Below are positions 9,562-18,709 of a DNA stretch of 64,000 nt, piece by piece; the stretch's first letter is position 1, and every line of letters begins with the position of its first letter. The notes under the pieces were generated by a model that worked only from the letters and a program-made list of their open reading frames with translations, did no database searches and was not told the origin of the DNA. This DNA is from Sphingopyxis fribergensis (GTDB lineage Bacteria > Pseudomonadota > Alphaproteobacteria > Sphingomonadales > Sphingomonadaceae). A program made the position numbers and the translations under genes. The stretch is from the NCBI RefSeq assembly GCF_000803645.1, contig NZ_CP009122.1, positions 2,146,501 to 2,210,500 on the forward strand, written 5' to 3'.

Positions 9562-10341
9562 ATGGCCACTGCGCCCGCGCCTGCCAATCTGCCGCTGTTC
9601 TACAAGGACCTTGCCCCGCTTTCGAGCGTCGATCACGCTGATTTCCACGCGCGCCCGCTCGACAGCGCCGAATTCCTGGTCGGTCAGCACGCCATCCCGC
9701 TGACCTCGGACGAATTCGTGTCGGCCTGCCGTTTCTTCCCGATCATCTTTTCGGCTGGCGAAAATCCGGTTCCGCTGGCACTGATGGGCCTCAACGAAGG
9801 CATCAACACGTTCGTCGACGACGAAGGCAAGCTGATCAATCCGGTTTACGTCCCGGCCTATATCCGCCGCTACCCCTTCCTCCTCGCCCGGCTCCAGCCC
9901 GATTCGGAAGATTTGTCGCTCTGCTTTGACCCGACCTCGGGTGCGATCGGCAAATTCGACGAGGGCGATGCGCTGTTCGTCGAAGGCCAGCCGTCCGAAC
10001 AGGTTCAGGCGGTGCTCGAATTCTGCAAGAATTTCGAAGAAGCCGGTCAGCGCACTGGCATGTTCATGGACGAGCTGAAGAAGGCCGATCTGCTGATGGA
10101 CGGCGAAGTCGCCATCCAGCAAGAAGGCAATGACAAGCCATTCATCTATCGCGGTTTCCAGATGGTGGACGAGAACAAGCTGCGTGAACTTCGCGGCGAC
10201 GTGCTGCGCAAGCTGATGCAGAACGGCATCCTTGGCCTGATCTTCGCACATCTTTTCTCGCTTCAGCTGATGCGCGAAGTGTTCGCCGAGCAGGTTAAGA
10301 GCGGCAAAATGCCCCTCACCCCCGAGCTGCCGACCGCCTGA
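9562..10341 (+). CDS. SapC family protein
   Basis: 259-residue protein of the SapC family, named after a Campylobacter S-layer-associated gene but of unknown biochemical role in proteobacteria. Seen: FFPIIFSAGENPVPLALMGL near residues 65-85, PAYIRRYPFLLA, and FCKNFEEAGQRTGMFMDEL, all typical family blocks. I chose the ATG at 9562 over the in-frame ATG at 9535 because CCGGAG precedes it and the family begins near this point. In many sphingomonads sapC lies beside TonB receptors or tryptophan halogenases; here it is alone, framed by a palindrome upstream and a strong hairpin downstream. Confidence 0.85.
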   Translation: MATAPAPANLPLFYKDLAPLSSVDHADFHARPLDSAEFLVGQHAIPLTSDEFVSACRFFPIIFSAGENPVPLALMGLNEGINTFVDDEGKLINPVYVPAYIRRYPFLLARLQPDSEDLSLCFDPTSGAIGKFDEGDALFVEGQPSEQVQAVLEFCKNFEEAGQRTGMFMDELKKADLLMDGEVAIQQEGNDKPFIYRGFQMVDENKLRELRGDVLRKLMQNGILGLIFAHLFSLQLMREVFAEQVKSGKMPLTPELPTA

Positions 10342-10350
10342 GGCAACAGA

Positions 10351-10382
10351 AGGGCCGTCCCTGCATTCGCAGGGACGGCCCT
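10351..10382. terminator. Strong intergenic hairpin after sapC
   Basis: Perfect 14-bp stem (AGGGCCGTCCCTGC with its complement) closed by an ATTC tetraloop, nine bases after the sapC stop. It lacks a clear U-run, so intrinsic termination is inferred. Being symmetrical and placed between convergent genes, it may serve both strands. Confidence 0.75.
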
Positions 10383-10425
10383 CTGACAATATCCAAATAT
10401 TGGCTCGCGCAGGGCCGCTAGCCCA

Positions 10426-10662
10426 TCAAAAATCGACCGCGACGCCCTTCAGCTCCCAATCGCCATAGCGCACCGGGTTGCGCCCGCCGGGTTGATCCTC
10501 GGCCTTGTCCTCGTGGATGGGCGCCGGCACGGGCACGGCGCTTTTCGTCCAACCCGCGGGAGCTTTCACATGCGCGGGGCGCTTTACAGCGCGCGGCGTT
10601 CCGCCGATGGTCCCATTCTGGCAGCTGTCGATCGTCATGCCCGCATCTATAGGATTTTTCAT
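10426..10662 (-). CDS. DUF1674 / succinate dehydrogenase assembly factor 4-like protein
   Basis: Short 78-residue protein ending in the hallmark GGRNPVRYGDWELKGVAVDF of the DUF1674/SDHAF4 family. The eukaryotic member binds flavinylated SdhA and protects it during assembly of succinate dehydrogenase; a bacterial equivalent role is an inference. The N-terminal half is variable and basic. Start is uncertain: Met at 10662 or Met at 10638, the latter leaving more room for promoters between it and the divergent rsmB. Confidence 0.8.
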   Translation of the reverse strand: MKNPIDAGMTIDSCQNGTIGGTPRAVKRPAHVKAPAGWTKSAVPVPAPIHEDKAEDQPGGRNPVRYGDWELKGVAVDF

Positions 10663-10691
10663 GCGTCACGCCAACCACGCCGTTGCCCGTC

Positions 10692-11987
10692 ATGGCTGAT
10701 CGCCGTCCGCGCCGTCGTTCCACGGGCGAAGCCGATCCGCCCGGCACGGCCACGCGCCGCGCGGCGCTTCGGCTGCTCGACGCAGTTCTGCGGCGTGGCG
10801 ATCCCTTGGACGTCGCAATGCATGCCGCCACCCAGGGCCTCACCGGCGCCGACCGCGCATTTGCAGTGGCGATCGTTTCCGAAACGCTGCGCTGGATGGT
10901 AGACCTTGATGCGTTGATTGACGGAGCAACGGCCCAGATTCTTCCTGACGATGTGAAATCGCGCGCGGTGCTGCGGATCGCGCTCGCCCAGTTGCTGGTT
11001 CTCAAAAGCCCTGGCCATGCGGTTGTTTCGACCGCCTTGCCCCTCGTCGATGGTGGGCCGCGACGGCTGGTCCACGCCATCCTGTCGCGCGCGCAGCAGG
11101 ACGAATGGCAACTGCCCGACCGCGCCACGCTTCCCCTTCCCACCGCCGAACGCTTGGCCGAGCAATGGAGCCTGCCGACGGTCGAAGCCGCCGAAGCCGC
11201 TTGGAGCGCGCCGCCGCCGATCGATCTCAGCTTCACCGCCGAACCGGGCGCCGAGGAATGGCCCGATGCCGTTTCGCTTGCACCGCGTCATCGCCGCCTG
11301 CCGCGTGGTCAAGCGGTCGAGGCGATGCCAGGCTTTAAAGAAGGCGGCTGGTGGGTGCAGGATCTGGCGGCAAGCCTCCCCGCGCGCCTGCTCGGCGCCG
11401 GCGAAGGGCGGACCGTGCTCGACCTCTGCGCCGCCCCCGGCGGTAAGACGATGCAGCTCGCTGCCGCCGGATGGAACGTCGTCGCGGTCGACTCCAGCGC
11501 GAAACGTCTCGAACGGCTGCACGCGAACATGGAACGCACCGGCCTTTCAGCGGATATCGTCCAAGGCGACATCCGTTCGTGGGCGCCCGACGATCAGGCC
11601 GACGCGGTACTGCTGGACGCACCCTGCTCGGCCACCGGCATATTCCGCCGCCATCCCGACGTGCTTCACCGCATCGAGCCTCGCCAGATTGCCGAAATGG
11701 CCGCGCTCCAGACCGAGCTGCTCGCGCGCGCGTCGCGCTGGGTCAAACCGGGCGGGACGCTGGTCTATGCGACCTGTTCGCTCGAACAGGCCGAGGGCGA
11801 GGATCAGATCTCGGTCTTTCTCGAACGACACGACGATTGGGTCATAGATCCCGCGCGCACAGAAGAATTGCCCGCGGCGATCGCTCCGGACGAAAATGGG
11901 TTTATTCGCACGCTGCCCGATATGCTCGCCGCTGATGGCGGTCTCGATGGCTTTTTCGTCGCGCGATTGCGTGCGCCCTCTGGCTGA
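10692..11987 (+). CDS. rsmB: 16S rRNA (cytosine-C5)-methyltransferase RsmB
   Basis: SAM-dependent methyltransferase of about 431 residues that modifies C967 (E. coli numbering) of 16S rRNA. It has an N-terminal NusB-like RNA-binding domain (RRAALRLLDAVLRRGDPL, GADRAFAVAIVSETLRW) and a C-terminal Rossmann domain with LDLCAAPGGKTMQLA (SAM site), LDAPCSATGIFRRHPD and YATCSLEQAEGEDQ. The two PC/TC cysteines are the release and nucleophile residues. I preferred the ATG at 10692 to the one at 10683. Only 29 bp separate it from the divergent SDHAF4-like gene. Confidence 0.9.
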   Translation: MADRRPRRRSTGEADPPGTATRRAALRLLDAVLRRGDPLDVAMHAATQGLTGADRAFAVAIVSETLRWMVDLDALIDGATAQILPDDVKSRAVLRIALAQLLVLKSPGHAVVSTALPLVDGGPRRLVHAILSRAQQDEWQLPDRATLPLPTAERLAEQWSLPTVEAAEAAWSAPPPIDLSFTAEPGAEEWPDAVSLAPRHRRLPRGQAVEAMPGFKEGGWWVQDLAASLPARLLGAGEGRTVLDLCAAPGGKTMQLAAAGWNVVAVDSSAKRLERLHANMERTGLSADIVQGDIRSWAPDDQADAVLLDAPCSATGIFRRHPDVLHRIEPRQIAEMAALQTELLARASRWVKPGGTLVYATCSLEQAEGEDQISVFLERHDDWVIDPARTEELPAAIAPDENGFIRTLPDMLAADGGLDGFFVARLRAPSG

Positions 11988-12038
11988 ACGACGAACAGGA
12001 AATGCGTATGATGATCACGGACAGCCCTCTTTCCGGGG

Positions 12039-13049
12039 CTATCCATCGAGGCCCCGCTTCGCGAGCCTGCCCATCGCCAGAGCCTTTGCCAGACGCAACG
12101 CGCGCCCGGGCTTTCCTTCGGCGAGGCATCGCGCCACCGCCCGTTTATCGCCGCCCTTGATGCCGCGTGCGATCGCCGCGCAATAGCCGGCGAACTCCAC
12201 GTCGGTCATGCTGCCGACCGCATAGCGGCGCGCACGCAACATCTCGGACTCCACGATCGCGGCAACGCCAGGCCGCCCCAGCACCCTGTCGAGGTCGGAA
12301 AGCGCCGGCAGCACGTCGGCGTCCGCAAAGGGGTCGAGCCGCCCCGCCCGCCGCTCGCGATGCGCGAGCCGCGCATAGGCCGCCTGGCGGGTCTGCACGC
12401 CGTGATTGAGCACGCTCATCTGCCCCGGCGATCGACGGTAGAGCAGCAGGACATCGGGCAGATTGTCGATTTGGGCGATTTCGGACAAGCGCAGGAAAAG
12501 ATCGTAATCCTCGCAATAGCGAAACGCCGCGCGATATAGCCCGGCATCGCGCAGCGCCTGGGTACGGAACATCGCGGTCGGGTTGGCGATCGGCTGCCGT
12601 TGTTCGAGTTCGGCATGGACAAGCGCGGTTCCAACCGGCATCGCCGAGCCACTCGACAGCCTTCGCCCGGCCTCGTCGATCTCTTCGAACTGTGTGCCGA
12701 GCGCACCTAGCTGCGGATCGGCCTCCATGCGTTCGAGCTGGCGGGCGAAACGGTCGGGCATGGCGATGTCATCGGCGTCCATTCGCGCGACGAAGGGGGT
12801 ATCGATCAGCGCAAGCATCCGGTTGAGGCTGGCAACAATGCCGCGATTGTCCTGCGGGATCAGATATATTCGCGAATCTCGCGCGGCTTTTTCGGCGATG
12901 AGGTCGCCCGACCCGTCGCTGGATCCGTCATCGACGACGTAAAAAACGAAATCGCCGAATGTTTGCGACAATATCGAGTCTATCGCAGCGCCAACGACCG
13001 ACCGGCTATTGTAGACCGGCATGATGACACTTAGCCGCGATGCGGACAT
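12039..13049 (-). CDS. Family 2 glycosyltransferase
   Basis: GT-A fold glycosyltransferase of about 336 residues. Seen: LSVIMPVYNSRSVVGAAIDS, VVDDGSSDGSGDLIAEKA, FVARMDADDIAMPDRF (the DxD metal/nucleotide-sugar site) and YCEDYDLFLRLSE. Probably transfers a sugar to a surface polysaccharide or lipid; donor and acceptor cannot be read. An in-frame Met lies 14 codons upstream (13091); I chose the start immediately before the conserved first strand. There are no other polysaccharide genes nearby, so it is an isolated transferase. Confidence 0.85.
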   Translation of the reverse strand: MSASRLSVIMPVYNSRSVVGAAIDSILSQTFGDFVFYVVDDGSSDGSGDLIAEKAARDSRIYLIPQDNRGIVASLNRMLALIDTPFVARMDADDIAMPDRFARQLERMEADPQLGALGTQFEEIDEAGRRLSSGSAMPVGTALVHAELEQRQPIANPTAMFRTQALRDAGLYRAAFRYCEDYDLFLRLSEIAQIDNLPDVLLLYRRSPGQMSVLNHGVQTRQAAYARLAHRERRAGRLDPFADADVLPALSDLDRVLGRPGVAAIVESEMLRARRYAVGSMTDVEFAGYCAAIARGIKGGDKRAVARCLAEGKPGRALRLAKALAMGRLAKRGLDG

Positions 13050-13141
13050 GGGTTCGCTTTCGGACGCGCCCAGTGACCGGGCGAAACTCAACAGGCGCCG
13101 TAGAAGCGCGTCCGTGCGTCGTCAACTTATCGGTGGCTGGC

Positions 13142-14878
13142 TCAGAAGACCGCCTTTGGCGCATCTTCCTTCATCATTGCCGCGCGCACCATCGGGATCG
13201 GCGGACCGCCGTACGACAGGAACTCGTCGTGGAACGCCTTCCATTTCGTCTTGTCGCCCGCCCCCCCGTTTTTGGCTGTCCAATCCTCGCGCAGCTTGCG
13301 GATCATCAGCTTGCCCATCGTGTAGTTGAGATAGGCCGGGTCATAAGTGCCGCGCGCCGCCTGTTGGCGCGCATTGCCTTCATCCTGATAGCATTGCTCC
13401 TTGAACAGCTTTTCGCTGTCCGCGACGGTCATGCCCTTGGTGTGCAGTCCGATGGCCGAGAGGTAGCGGCAGTCGCGCAGCAGCGCGTTCGAGAGCTGGC
13501 CAATATGCGTCTCGGGGTCGCCCTCGCCCAGCCCGGCATCCCACATCATCTCCTCGGCATAATGAGCCCAGCCTTCGGCGAACGCATAGCCGACGAACAG
13601 CTTGCCAAAGATGCTTTCCGCGCGGTTCGAATGAAGGAAGTTGAGGAAATGTCCCGGCCATACTTCGTGGACCGAGGTGAACATCAGGTCCTTCTTCCCC
13701 GGAATGAATGCGTCCTGTGTCGCCTTGTCCCATGCCGGATCGGGCGGCGAGATATAATAGACCGACGGCAGGCCTTTTTCATACGGACCAGGAATGTCGA
13801 TATAGGCGCTGTTCTGCCGGTTGTACGGCGGCGATTCCTCGACCTGCGCCTGTTCGGTGCCAGGGATCGTCACGATATCCTTTTCGATCAGGAAAGCGCG
13901 GAGCGTCGGCAATTGGCGTCGCGCTTCGGCGACCGGGCCATCGGCGGGCTTGTCCGAATTCATCTTCTTCATGCAGTCGGCGATCGTCATGCCTGCGGCA
14001 TAAGTGGCGCAAGCCGCCTTCAACGCATCCTGATTGCGCTTGAGATCGGCCTGCCCGATCCGCTCGAGTTCGTCGAGCGGCGTATCGACGCCCTCATTGG
14101 TCAGGATCATCTTCGAGAATTTCGCGGCGCCGAGCGCGTAACCGTCAGGCGTACCCGGCTGCGATCCGACATATTTGGCGAGATCGGTCATCGCCGCGCC
14201 GGCCTTCGCCGCCGCTTCGTCGAACTGCTTCTGCAGCGCCGCGTCCTTGACTTCGGCGAAGGCCGCCTTGGCGTCGCCCTTGTAATAGTCGGCGAAGCCC
14301 CCGAAGCCGGCGGTACCATATTTGACGAAGGTCGCGGGCAGCGGAAGCTTGAGATTAGCCTTGATCTGTGCCGCGGCGGCAGGGACCTTTTCGGCGTAGG
14401 CAATGAACGCCTTCATCCGCGTCGTTGCATCGGCATAGGGCCGCGCGATATAGACATTGGGGTCGAGCGCCCCCGTGTAGAAGGCCGGGTTCTTCTGCGC
14501 GAAGTCGGTATCGCGAAGGAAGAAGAGCTGGCCCTGCGCGACGTGGACCAGATAGTCACGCTCGAACTTTTCGGCAGGGCTCATCTCGCCGTCGAACGCC
14601 TTGGCGTCGGCGATGGCTTTTTCGAGGTAGGCGGCCTGCTTTTCTAACCCCTCGGGCGACCAGTCGGGCAATTGCCCGTCGAACTCATGCTTGCCCTGAT
14701 AAACCGCGAAATTGGGATTGAGCGGGAAATAACCTTTCAGGAAATTATCGCGGAATTCGGTCCAGTTCTTTGCGCTCGGGGCGGTCGCCGACTTGTTGTC
14801 CGAGGCGTTGCACGCGGTGAGAACCAGCAGCGTCGCAGCCATTGCCGCACCGCCGAAACGGGCCAATTTGCTCTTCAT
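13142..14878 (-). CDS. DUF885 family lipoprotein, putative metallopeptidase
   Basis: 578-residue exported lipoprotein with lipobox Cys23 (LLVLTAC) and a Ser/Ala linker, then a DUF885 body. The segment SVHEVWPGHFLNFLHSN carries a HExxxxH arrangement like the zinc site of DUF885 proteins, which are distantly related to M32-type carboxypeptidases. Nearby are FAEGWAHYAEEMM with the third metal-ligand region, and TYDPAYLNYTMGKLMI. Predicted to be anchored in the periplasm or outer membrane and to cleave peptides; this is inferred from family only. It is divergent from the MFS gene across 128 bp. Confidence 0.83.
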   Translation of the reverse strand: MKSKLARFGGAAMAATLLVLTACNASDNKSATAPSAKNWTEFRDNFLKGYFPLNPNFAVYQGKHEFDGQLPDWSPEGLEKQAAYLEKAIADAKAFDGEMSPAEKFERDYLVHVAQGQLFFLRDTDFAQKNPAFYTGALDPNVYIARPYADATTRMKAFIAYAEKVPAAAAQIKANLKLPLPATFVKYGTAGFGGFADYYKGDAKAAFAEVKDAALQKQFDEAAAKAGAAMTDLAKYVGSQPGTPDGYALGAAKFSKMILTNEGVDTPLDELERIGQADLKRNQDALKAACATYAAGMTIADCMKKMNSDKPADGPVAEARRQLPTLRAFLIEKDIVTIPGTEQAQVEESPPYNRQNSAYIDIPGPYEKGLPSVYYISPPDPAWDKATQDAFIPGKKDLMFTSVHEVWPGHFLNFLHSNRAESIFGKLFVGYAFAEGWAHYAEEMMWDAGLGEGDPETHIGQLSNALLRDCRYLSAIGLHTKGMTVADSEKLFKEQCYQDEGNARQQAARGTYDPAYLNYTMGKLMIRKLREDWTAKNGGAGDKTKWKAFHDEFLSYGGPPIPMVRAAMMKEDAPKAVF

Positions 14879-15006
14879 TCGATAATCTCCCTGACTCCTG
14901 TGCCGGCGCTTCTGCCAGCGGCGCCGATCAATGACATCCGATAATCGACGAACGGCAAAGCTATGCTATCTGGACAGCGACGAAAAGCGGGCTAGGGCGG
15001 TGATCA

Positions 15007-16320
15007 ATGGCGACGATCCCACCACCCGAAGGCGAAGATCCGGTCGTACCGGAATCGACGCCCAAAGCCCCCTCCCCGCTCAGCTTTCCCGACTTTCGCT
15101 ATTTCTGGCTCGCGCGCTTTACCGCAGTGATGGCGACGATCGCGATGGTCGTGGTGATCGGTTATCAGCTCTATGATACCGCGCGCACCGACTATGGCAT
15201 GTCGATCAAGGAGGCATCGTTCCAGCTCGGACTGCTCGGCCTCTTCCAGTTCGTTCCGCTCGCCATCCTGACCCCCGTTGCGGGCTGGGCGGCCGATCGG
15301 TTCGAGAGGCGCAGCGTCGCGATTTTCTCGAACCTGATCGATCTGCTCATTGCCGCCACGCTCGGTTGGTTCACATGGCACGACCAGTTGACGCTGCCGT
15401 TGCTGTTCACCCTCGCCGCGCTCCACGGCGTCGCACGCGTTTTTTCCGGCCCGGCGATGAGCGCCATCGCGCCCAATATCGTTCCCCCCGCCGTCCTGCC
15501 GCGTGCGATCGCGATGAGCAGCATCGCCTGGCAGTCGGCGTCGGTCATCGGCCCCGCGGCGGGCGGCCTCATCTATGCCGCGCATCCGGGTGCGGTCTAT
15601 GTCTTCTCGGTCATCCTCCTTGCCATATCGGCCTTCACCCTCAGCCGCGTGCGGCCGGTCCTGCCGCCACCCGCCGAAGTCCGCCGCCACCCGCTGCGCG
15701 AAATGGTCGACGGCCTGCGCTTCGTATGGGTCGAGCGCTTCCTGCTGGGGACGATCACGCTCGACCTGTTCGCCGTCCTGCTCGCGGGCGCGACCGCGAT
15801 GTTCCCGGTGTTCGCCCGCGATATATTGCACGCCGGGCCCGAAGGCGCAGGGCTGATGCGCGCCGCCGTCGCCTTCGGATCGGTCGGCGTCGCTGTGGGT
15901 CTCGCCATCCGCCCGATCGAGCGCAACGTCGGGGTGAAGATGCTGTGGGCGGTCGCCGCGTTCGGCGCCGGAACAGTGATATTCGGGCTCTCCACCAATC
16001 TGCTCCTCTCGCTCGGCGTGCTCGTGATCATGGGCGCAGCGGATATGTTCTCGGTTTTCGTGCGCGGCACGCTGATCCAGCTCAACACCCCCGATCATAT
16101 GCGCGGCCGCGTCAGCGCCGCCTCGGGGCTCGCGATTTCGGCGTCGAACGAATTGGGCGAGATGCGCGCCGGCGCAATGGCCGCAGCATTGGGGCCGGTG
16201 GGCGCGGTAGTGATCGGCGGCGCTGGCGCGATCGGCGTGACGGCGCTATGGGCTTGGCTGTTCCCCGAACTGCGCCGCGCGCGCACTTTTGAACCCCAAT
16301 TCAAGGCAGGATCGTCATGA
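15007..16320 (+). CDS. MFS transporter (EntS/DUF894-like)
   Basis: 437-residue membrane protein with about 12 predicted helices in two halves. [19 protein letters not shown] opens helix 1, and [17 protein letters not shown] matches the loop 2-3 signature of major facilitator proteins. The pattern (short DFRYFW start, RFERR loop) resembles EntS-type exporters. The stop overlaps the cysteine synthase start by ATGA, so the two are translationally coupled. This makes export of a sulfur-containing or cysteine-derived compound conceivable, but nothing more direct supports it. Confidence 0.87.
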   Translation: MATIPPPEGEDPVVPESTPKAPSPLSFPDFRYFWLARFTAVMATIAMVVVIGYQLYDTARTDYGMSIKEASFQLGLLGLFQFVPLAILTPVAGWAADRFERRSVAIFSNLIDLLIAATLGWFTWHDQLTLPLLFTLAALHGVARVFSGPAMSAIAPNIVPPAVLPRAIAMSSIAWQSASVIGPAAGGLIYAAHPGAVYVFSVILLAISAFTLSRVRPVLPPPAEVRRHPLREMVDGLRFVWVERFLLGTITLDLFAVLLAGATAMFPVFARDILHAGPEGAGLMRAAVAFGSVGVAVGLAIRPIERNVGVKMLWAVAAFGAGTVIFGLSTNLLLSLGVLVIMGAADMFSVFVRGTLIQLNTPDHMRGRVSAASGLAISASNELGEMRAGAMAAALGPVGAVVIGGAGAIGVTALWAWLFPELRRARTFEPQFKAGSS

Positions 16321-17237
16321 AAGCCAATTCCATCCTCGATACCATCGGCAACACGCCGCATATCCGCATGGCAAAGCTGTTTCCGGACGCCGAAGTCTGG
16401 GTGAAGTCGGAACGCAGCAATCCCGGCGGTTCGATCAAGGACCGCATCGGCCTTGCGATGATCGAAGCCGCCGAAAAGGACGGCAGCCTGAAACCCGGCG
16501 GCACGATCGTCGAACCGACGTCGGGCAACACCGGCATCGGCCTAGCGATGGCGGCCGCGGTCAAGGGCTACAAGCTCGTGCTCGTCATGCCCGAAAGCAT
16601 GTCGGTCGAACGCCGCCGGTTGATGCTCGCCTATGGGGCGACCTTCGACCTGACCCCGCGCGAAAAGGGCATGAAGGGCGCGATCGAGCGCGCGATCGAG
16701 CTCGTCGAAACCACCCCCGGCGCGTGGATGCCGCAGCAATTCGAAAATGAAGCCAATATCGACGTCCACGTCCGCACCACCGGCCCCGAAATCCTCGCCG
16801 ATTTCAAGGATACGCCGATCGACGTGCTGATCACCGGCGTCGGCACCGGCGGCCATATCACCGGCACCGCACAGTTCCTGAAGCAACATTGGCCGAACCT
16901 GAAGGTGTTCGCCGTCGAACCCGAAGCCTCGCCGGTCATTTCGGGCGGCCAGCCTGCGCCGCACCCGATCCAGGGCATCGGCGCCGGCTTCATCCCGCGG
17001 AACCTCCACACCGACCTGCTCGACGGCGTGATCAAGGTCGATGCCGCCGCCGCGAAGGATTACGCCCGCCGCGCCGCGACCGAGGAAGGCATGCTCGTCG
17101 GCATTTCGTCAGGCGCGACAATGGCGGCCATCGCGCAGAAGCTGGCAGAACTGCCCGCGGGGAGCCGCGTGCTGGGGTTCAATTACGACACCGGCGAACG
17201 CTATCTTTCGGTTCCCGATTTCCTCCCGGAGATCTGA
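16317..17237 (+). CDS. cysK: Cysteine synthase A
   Basis: PLP-dependent O-acetylserine sulfhydrylase of 306 residues that makes cysteine from O-acetylserine and sulfide. Seen: [20 protein letters not shown] with the PLP-binding lysine near residue 41, [19 protein letters not shown] (substrate loop), [16 protein letters not shown] (phosphate-binding glycine loop), [13 protein letters not shown] and the C-terminal ISSGATMAA. It is coupled by 4 bp to the MFS gene upstream and followed after 9 bp by the SleB hydrolase gene. The cysD-cysNC-cysQ assimilation genes lie only 3.4 kb further on, on the other strand. Confidence 0.93.
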   Translation: MKANSILDTIGNTPHIRMAKLFPDAEVWVKSERSNPGGSIKDRIGLAMIEAAEKDGSLKPGGTIVEPTSGNTGIGLAMAAAVKGYKLVLVMPESMSVERRRLMLAYGATFDLTPREKGMKGAIERAIELVETTPGAWMPQQFENEANIDVHVRTTGPEILADFKDTPIDVLITGVGTGGHITGTAQFLKQHWPNLKVFAVEPEASPVISGGQPAPHPIQGIGAGFIPRNLHTDLLDGVIKVDAAAAKDYARRAATEEGMLVGISSGATMAAIAQKLAELPAGSRVLGFNYDTGERYLSVPDFLPEI

Positions 17238-17246
17238 GGCCGGATC

Positions 17247-18404
17247 GTGCTCCGCCATGGTGACCAGACGGCGCTGCCCGACGGGCGCGACTGGACGGGC
17301 TGGCTATTCGTCCTGCTCGTCGGCGCGGCGGTCATCACGGTACTTTATGCAAGCAATTTGACGAGCAGCAGCGGACCGCGCCACGCACATGCGCGCCCGG
17401 TCGCGCCGCCCGCCGACATCGTACCCGAGGTCGCGCCGATGGAACTCGCGCCGGTCACCGAAGACGACGCGCGCGCGCAAAACGCCGAAGTCGCGCTGAT
17501 CACCAAGGGCTTCGTTGCGGCGCGGCCGTTCGTTTATTCAGGCGGCGGCGACGCGAAAGCCCGCGCCCGCGACTGCCTTGCGGCGGCCATGATTTACGAA
17601 GCGGGCGACGACGCCAAAGGACAGCAGGCCGTGGGTCAGGTCGTGATCAACCGCGCGCGGCATCCGGCGTTCCCCAAATCGATCTGCGGCGTCATATTCC
17701 AGGGATCGGAACGCACTACCGGCTGCCAGTTCACCTTCACCTGCGACGGGGCATTGAACCGGCGCTATTCGGACGCTGCATGGCAGCGCGCACGCAACAA
17801 TGCCGACTTGATGCTGTCAGGTGGCACCTATCCGCCTGTCGGCCTCGCCACCCATTATCACACTGACTGGGTCCGACCCTATTGGAGCGACAGCCTCGAA
17901 AAGATCGCGATCGTCGATACGCATCTCTTCTTCCGCTGGCCGGGCTATTGGGGCACGCCGGGCGCGTTCCGCGGCGCGGTGTCGGGCAGCGACGGGCCCG
18001 TCGCCAAGCTGGCCGCAATCTCGCCGCTCCACGCGATCGCGCTGGGGCTGCCGGTCGATCTGGCGACAGGCGTCGATGCCAATGCAGCGGTCGGCGAAGC
18101 GCGCGTCGTCACCGGCGCAGGTGACAGTGTGGGCCGCGACACCATCTACACCCAGCTCGACCGCAAGGCCGCGCCCGAAAGCTTCGTCACCACCGCGCTG
18201 CGTCTTTGCGACGACAAGCCCTATTGCAAGTTCATGGGCTGGACCAACCCGGTGCTGAAACCCGACAGCGACGCGATGAGTGACACGCAGCGCGCTGCGA
18301 TGACCTTCTCCTATCTCCGCGACGACAAGGCGGGGTTCGAAAAGGCGCTATGGAATTGCAGCGAATATAAGCGCGACGATGTGCGGCAGTGCATGAAACG
18401 ATAG
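17247..18404 (+). CDS. SleB-type cell wall hydrolase
   Basis: 385-residue protein with one N-terminal membrane helix (about residues 10-32, WLFVLLVGAAVITVLYA) and a Pro/Ala-rich spacer. The hydrolase-2 (SleB) domain lies around residues 110-235: CLAAAMIYEAGDDAKGQQAV, VVINRARHPAFPKSICGVIF and THYHTDWVRPYW. SleB enzymes act as peptidoglycan lytic transglycosylases; the Glu of IYEAG is the expected catalytic acid. The start is GTG, 9 bp after cysK, with no in-frame ATG nearby. The C-terminal third is outside the domain and unrecognised. Possibly the last gene of an MFS-cysK-sleB operon. Confidence 0.85.
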   Translation: MLRHGDQTALPDGRDWTGWLFVLLVGAAVITVLYASNLTSSSGPRHAHARPVAPPADIVPEVAPMELAPVTEDDARAQNAEVALITKGFVAARPFVYSGGGDAKARARDCLAAAMIYEAGDDAKGQQAVGQVVINRARHPAFPKSICGVIFQGSERTTGCQFTFTCDGALNRRYSDAAWQRARNNADLMLSGGTYPPVGLATHYHTDWVRPYWSDSLEKIAIVDTHLFFRWPGYWGTPGAFRGAVSGSDGPVAKLAAISPLHAIALGLPVDLATGVDANAAVGEARVVTGAGDSVGRDTIYTQLDRKAAPESFVTTALRLCDDKPYCKFMGWTNPVLKPDSDAMSDTQRAAMTFSYLRDDKAGFEKALWNCSEYKRDDVRQCMKR

Positions 18405-18454
18405 GACGGCCAGTGACGCCGTTGGCGGCTTTGGGAAGGTGAGCGGGCGTTAAT

Positions 18455-18583
18455 CCTCCCTGTGGCGAAGCCATGGGGAGCGGGACCGCCGCAGGCGGTG
18501 GTGGAAGGACCGCGACCTCGCGCCATTAGCCCCTCCGTCAGCTCTTCGCGCTGCCACCTCCCCATGGCTTCGCAACAGGGAGG
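18455..18583. repeat. Palindromic intergenic repeat, 129 bp
   Basis: Two 26-bp arms (18455-18480 and 18558-18583) are inverted copies with one mismatch; each contains GCGAAGCCATGGGGAG or its complement. The 77-bp interior has a secondary inverted element (CCGCCGCAGGCGG). It looks like the small palindromic intergenic repeats dispersed in sphingomonad genomes, resembling a MITE or REP element. No second copy is seen in this window. Confidence 0.7.
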
Positions 18584-18678
18584 ATATTATTGCTGGTCGT
18601 TAGCCGACATCGCTTGTTCCCCGAGACAGCCGGTGCCCAGAGTGCTCGATCCAAACCGTCGATCGGTACCGCTTTGGA

Positions 18679-18696
18679 CCCCGGCTTTCGCCGGGG
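18679..18696. terminator. Short GC hairpin between convergent genes
   Basis: CCCCGGC-TTTC-GCCGGGG forms a perfect 7-bp stem with a 4-base loop, 14 bp beyond the stop of the minus-strand oxidoreductase. It probably ends transcription, though without a U-tract. The motif is also a common dispersed sequence in sphingomonads, by recollection only. Confidence 0.5.
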
Positions 18697-18709
18697 CACA
18701 GCTTAGCGA

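Larger units (their letters stand above)
18405..18709. other. 305-bp convergent intergenic region with repeats
   Basis: No coding signal. It holds the 129-bp palindromic repeat and the short GC hairpin listed separately; the remaining bases show nothing recognisable. Confidence 0.7.

Noticed and set aside
13040..14647. 535-residue plus-strand open frame
   Set aside because: Antisense to the DUF885 lipoprotein gene, which has a clear signal peptide and metal motif.
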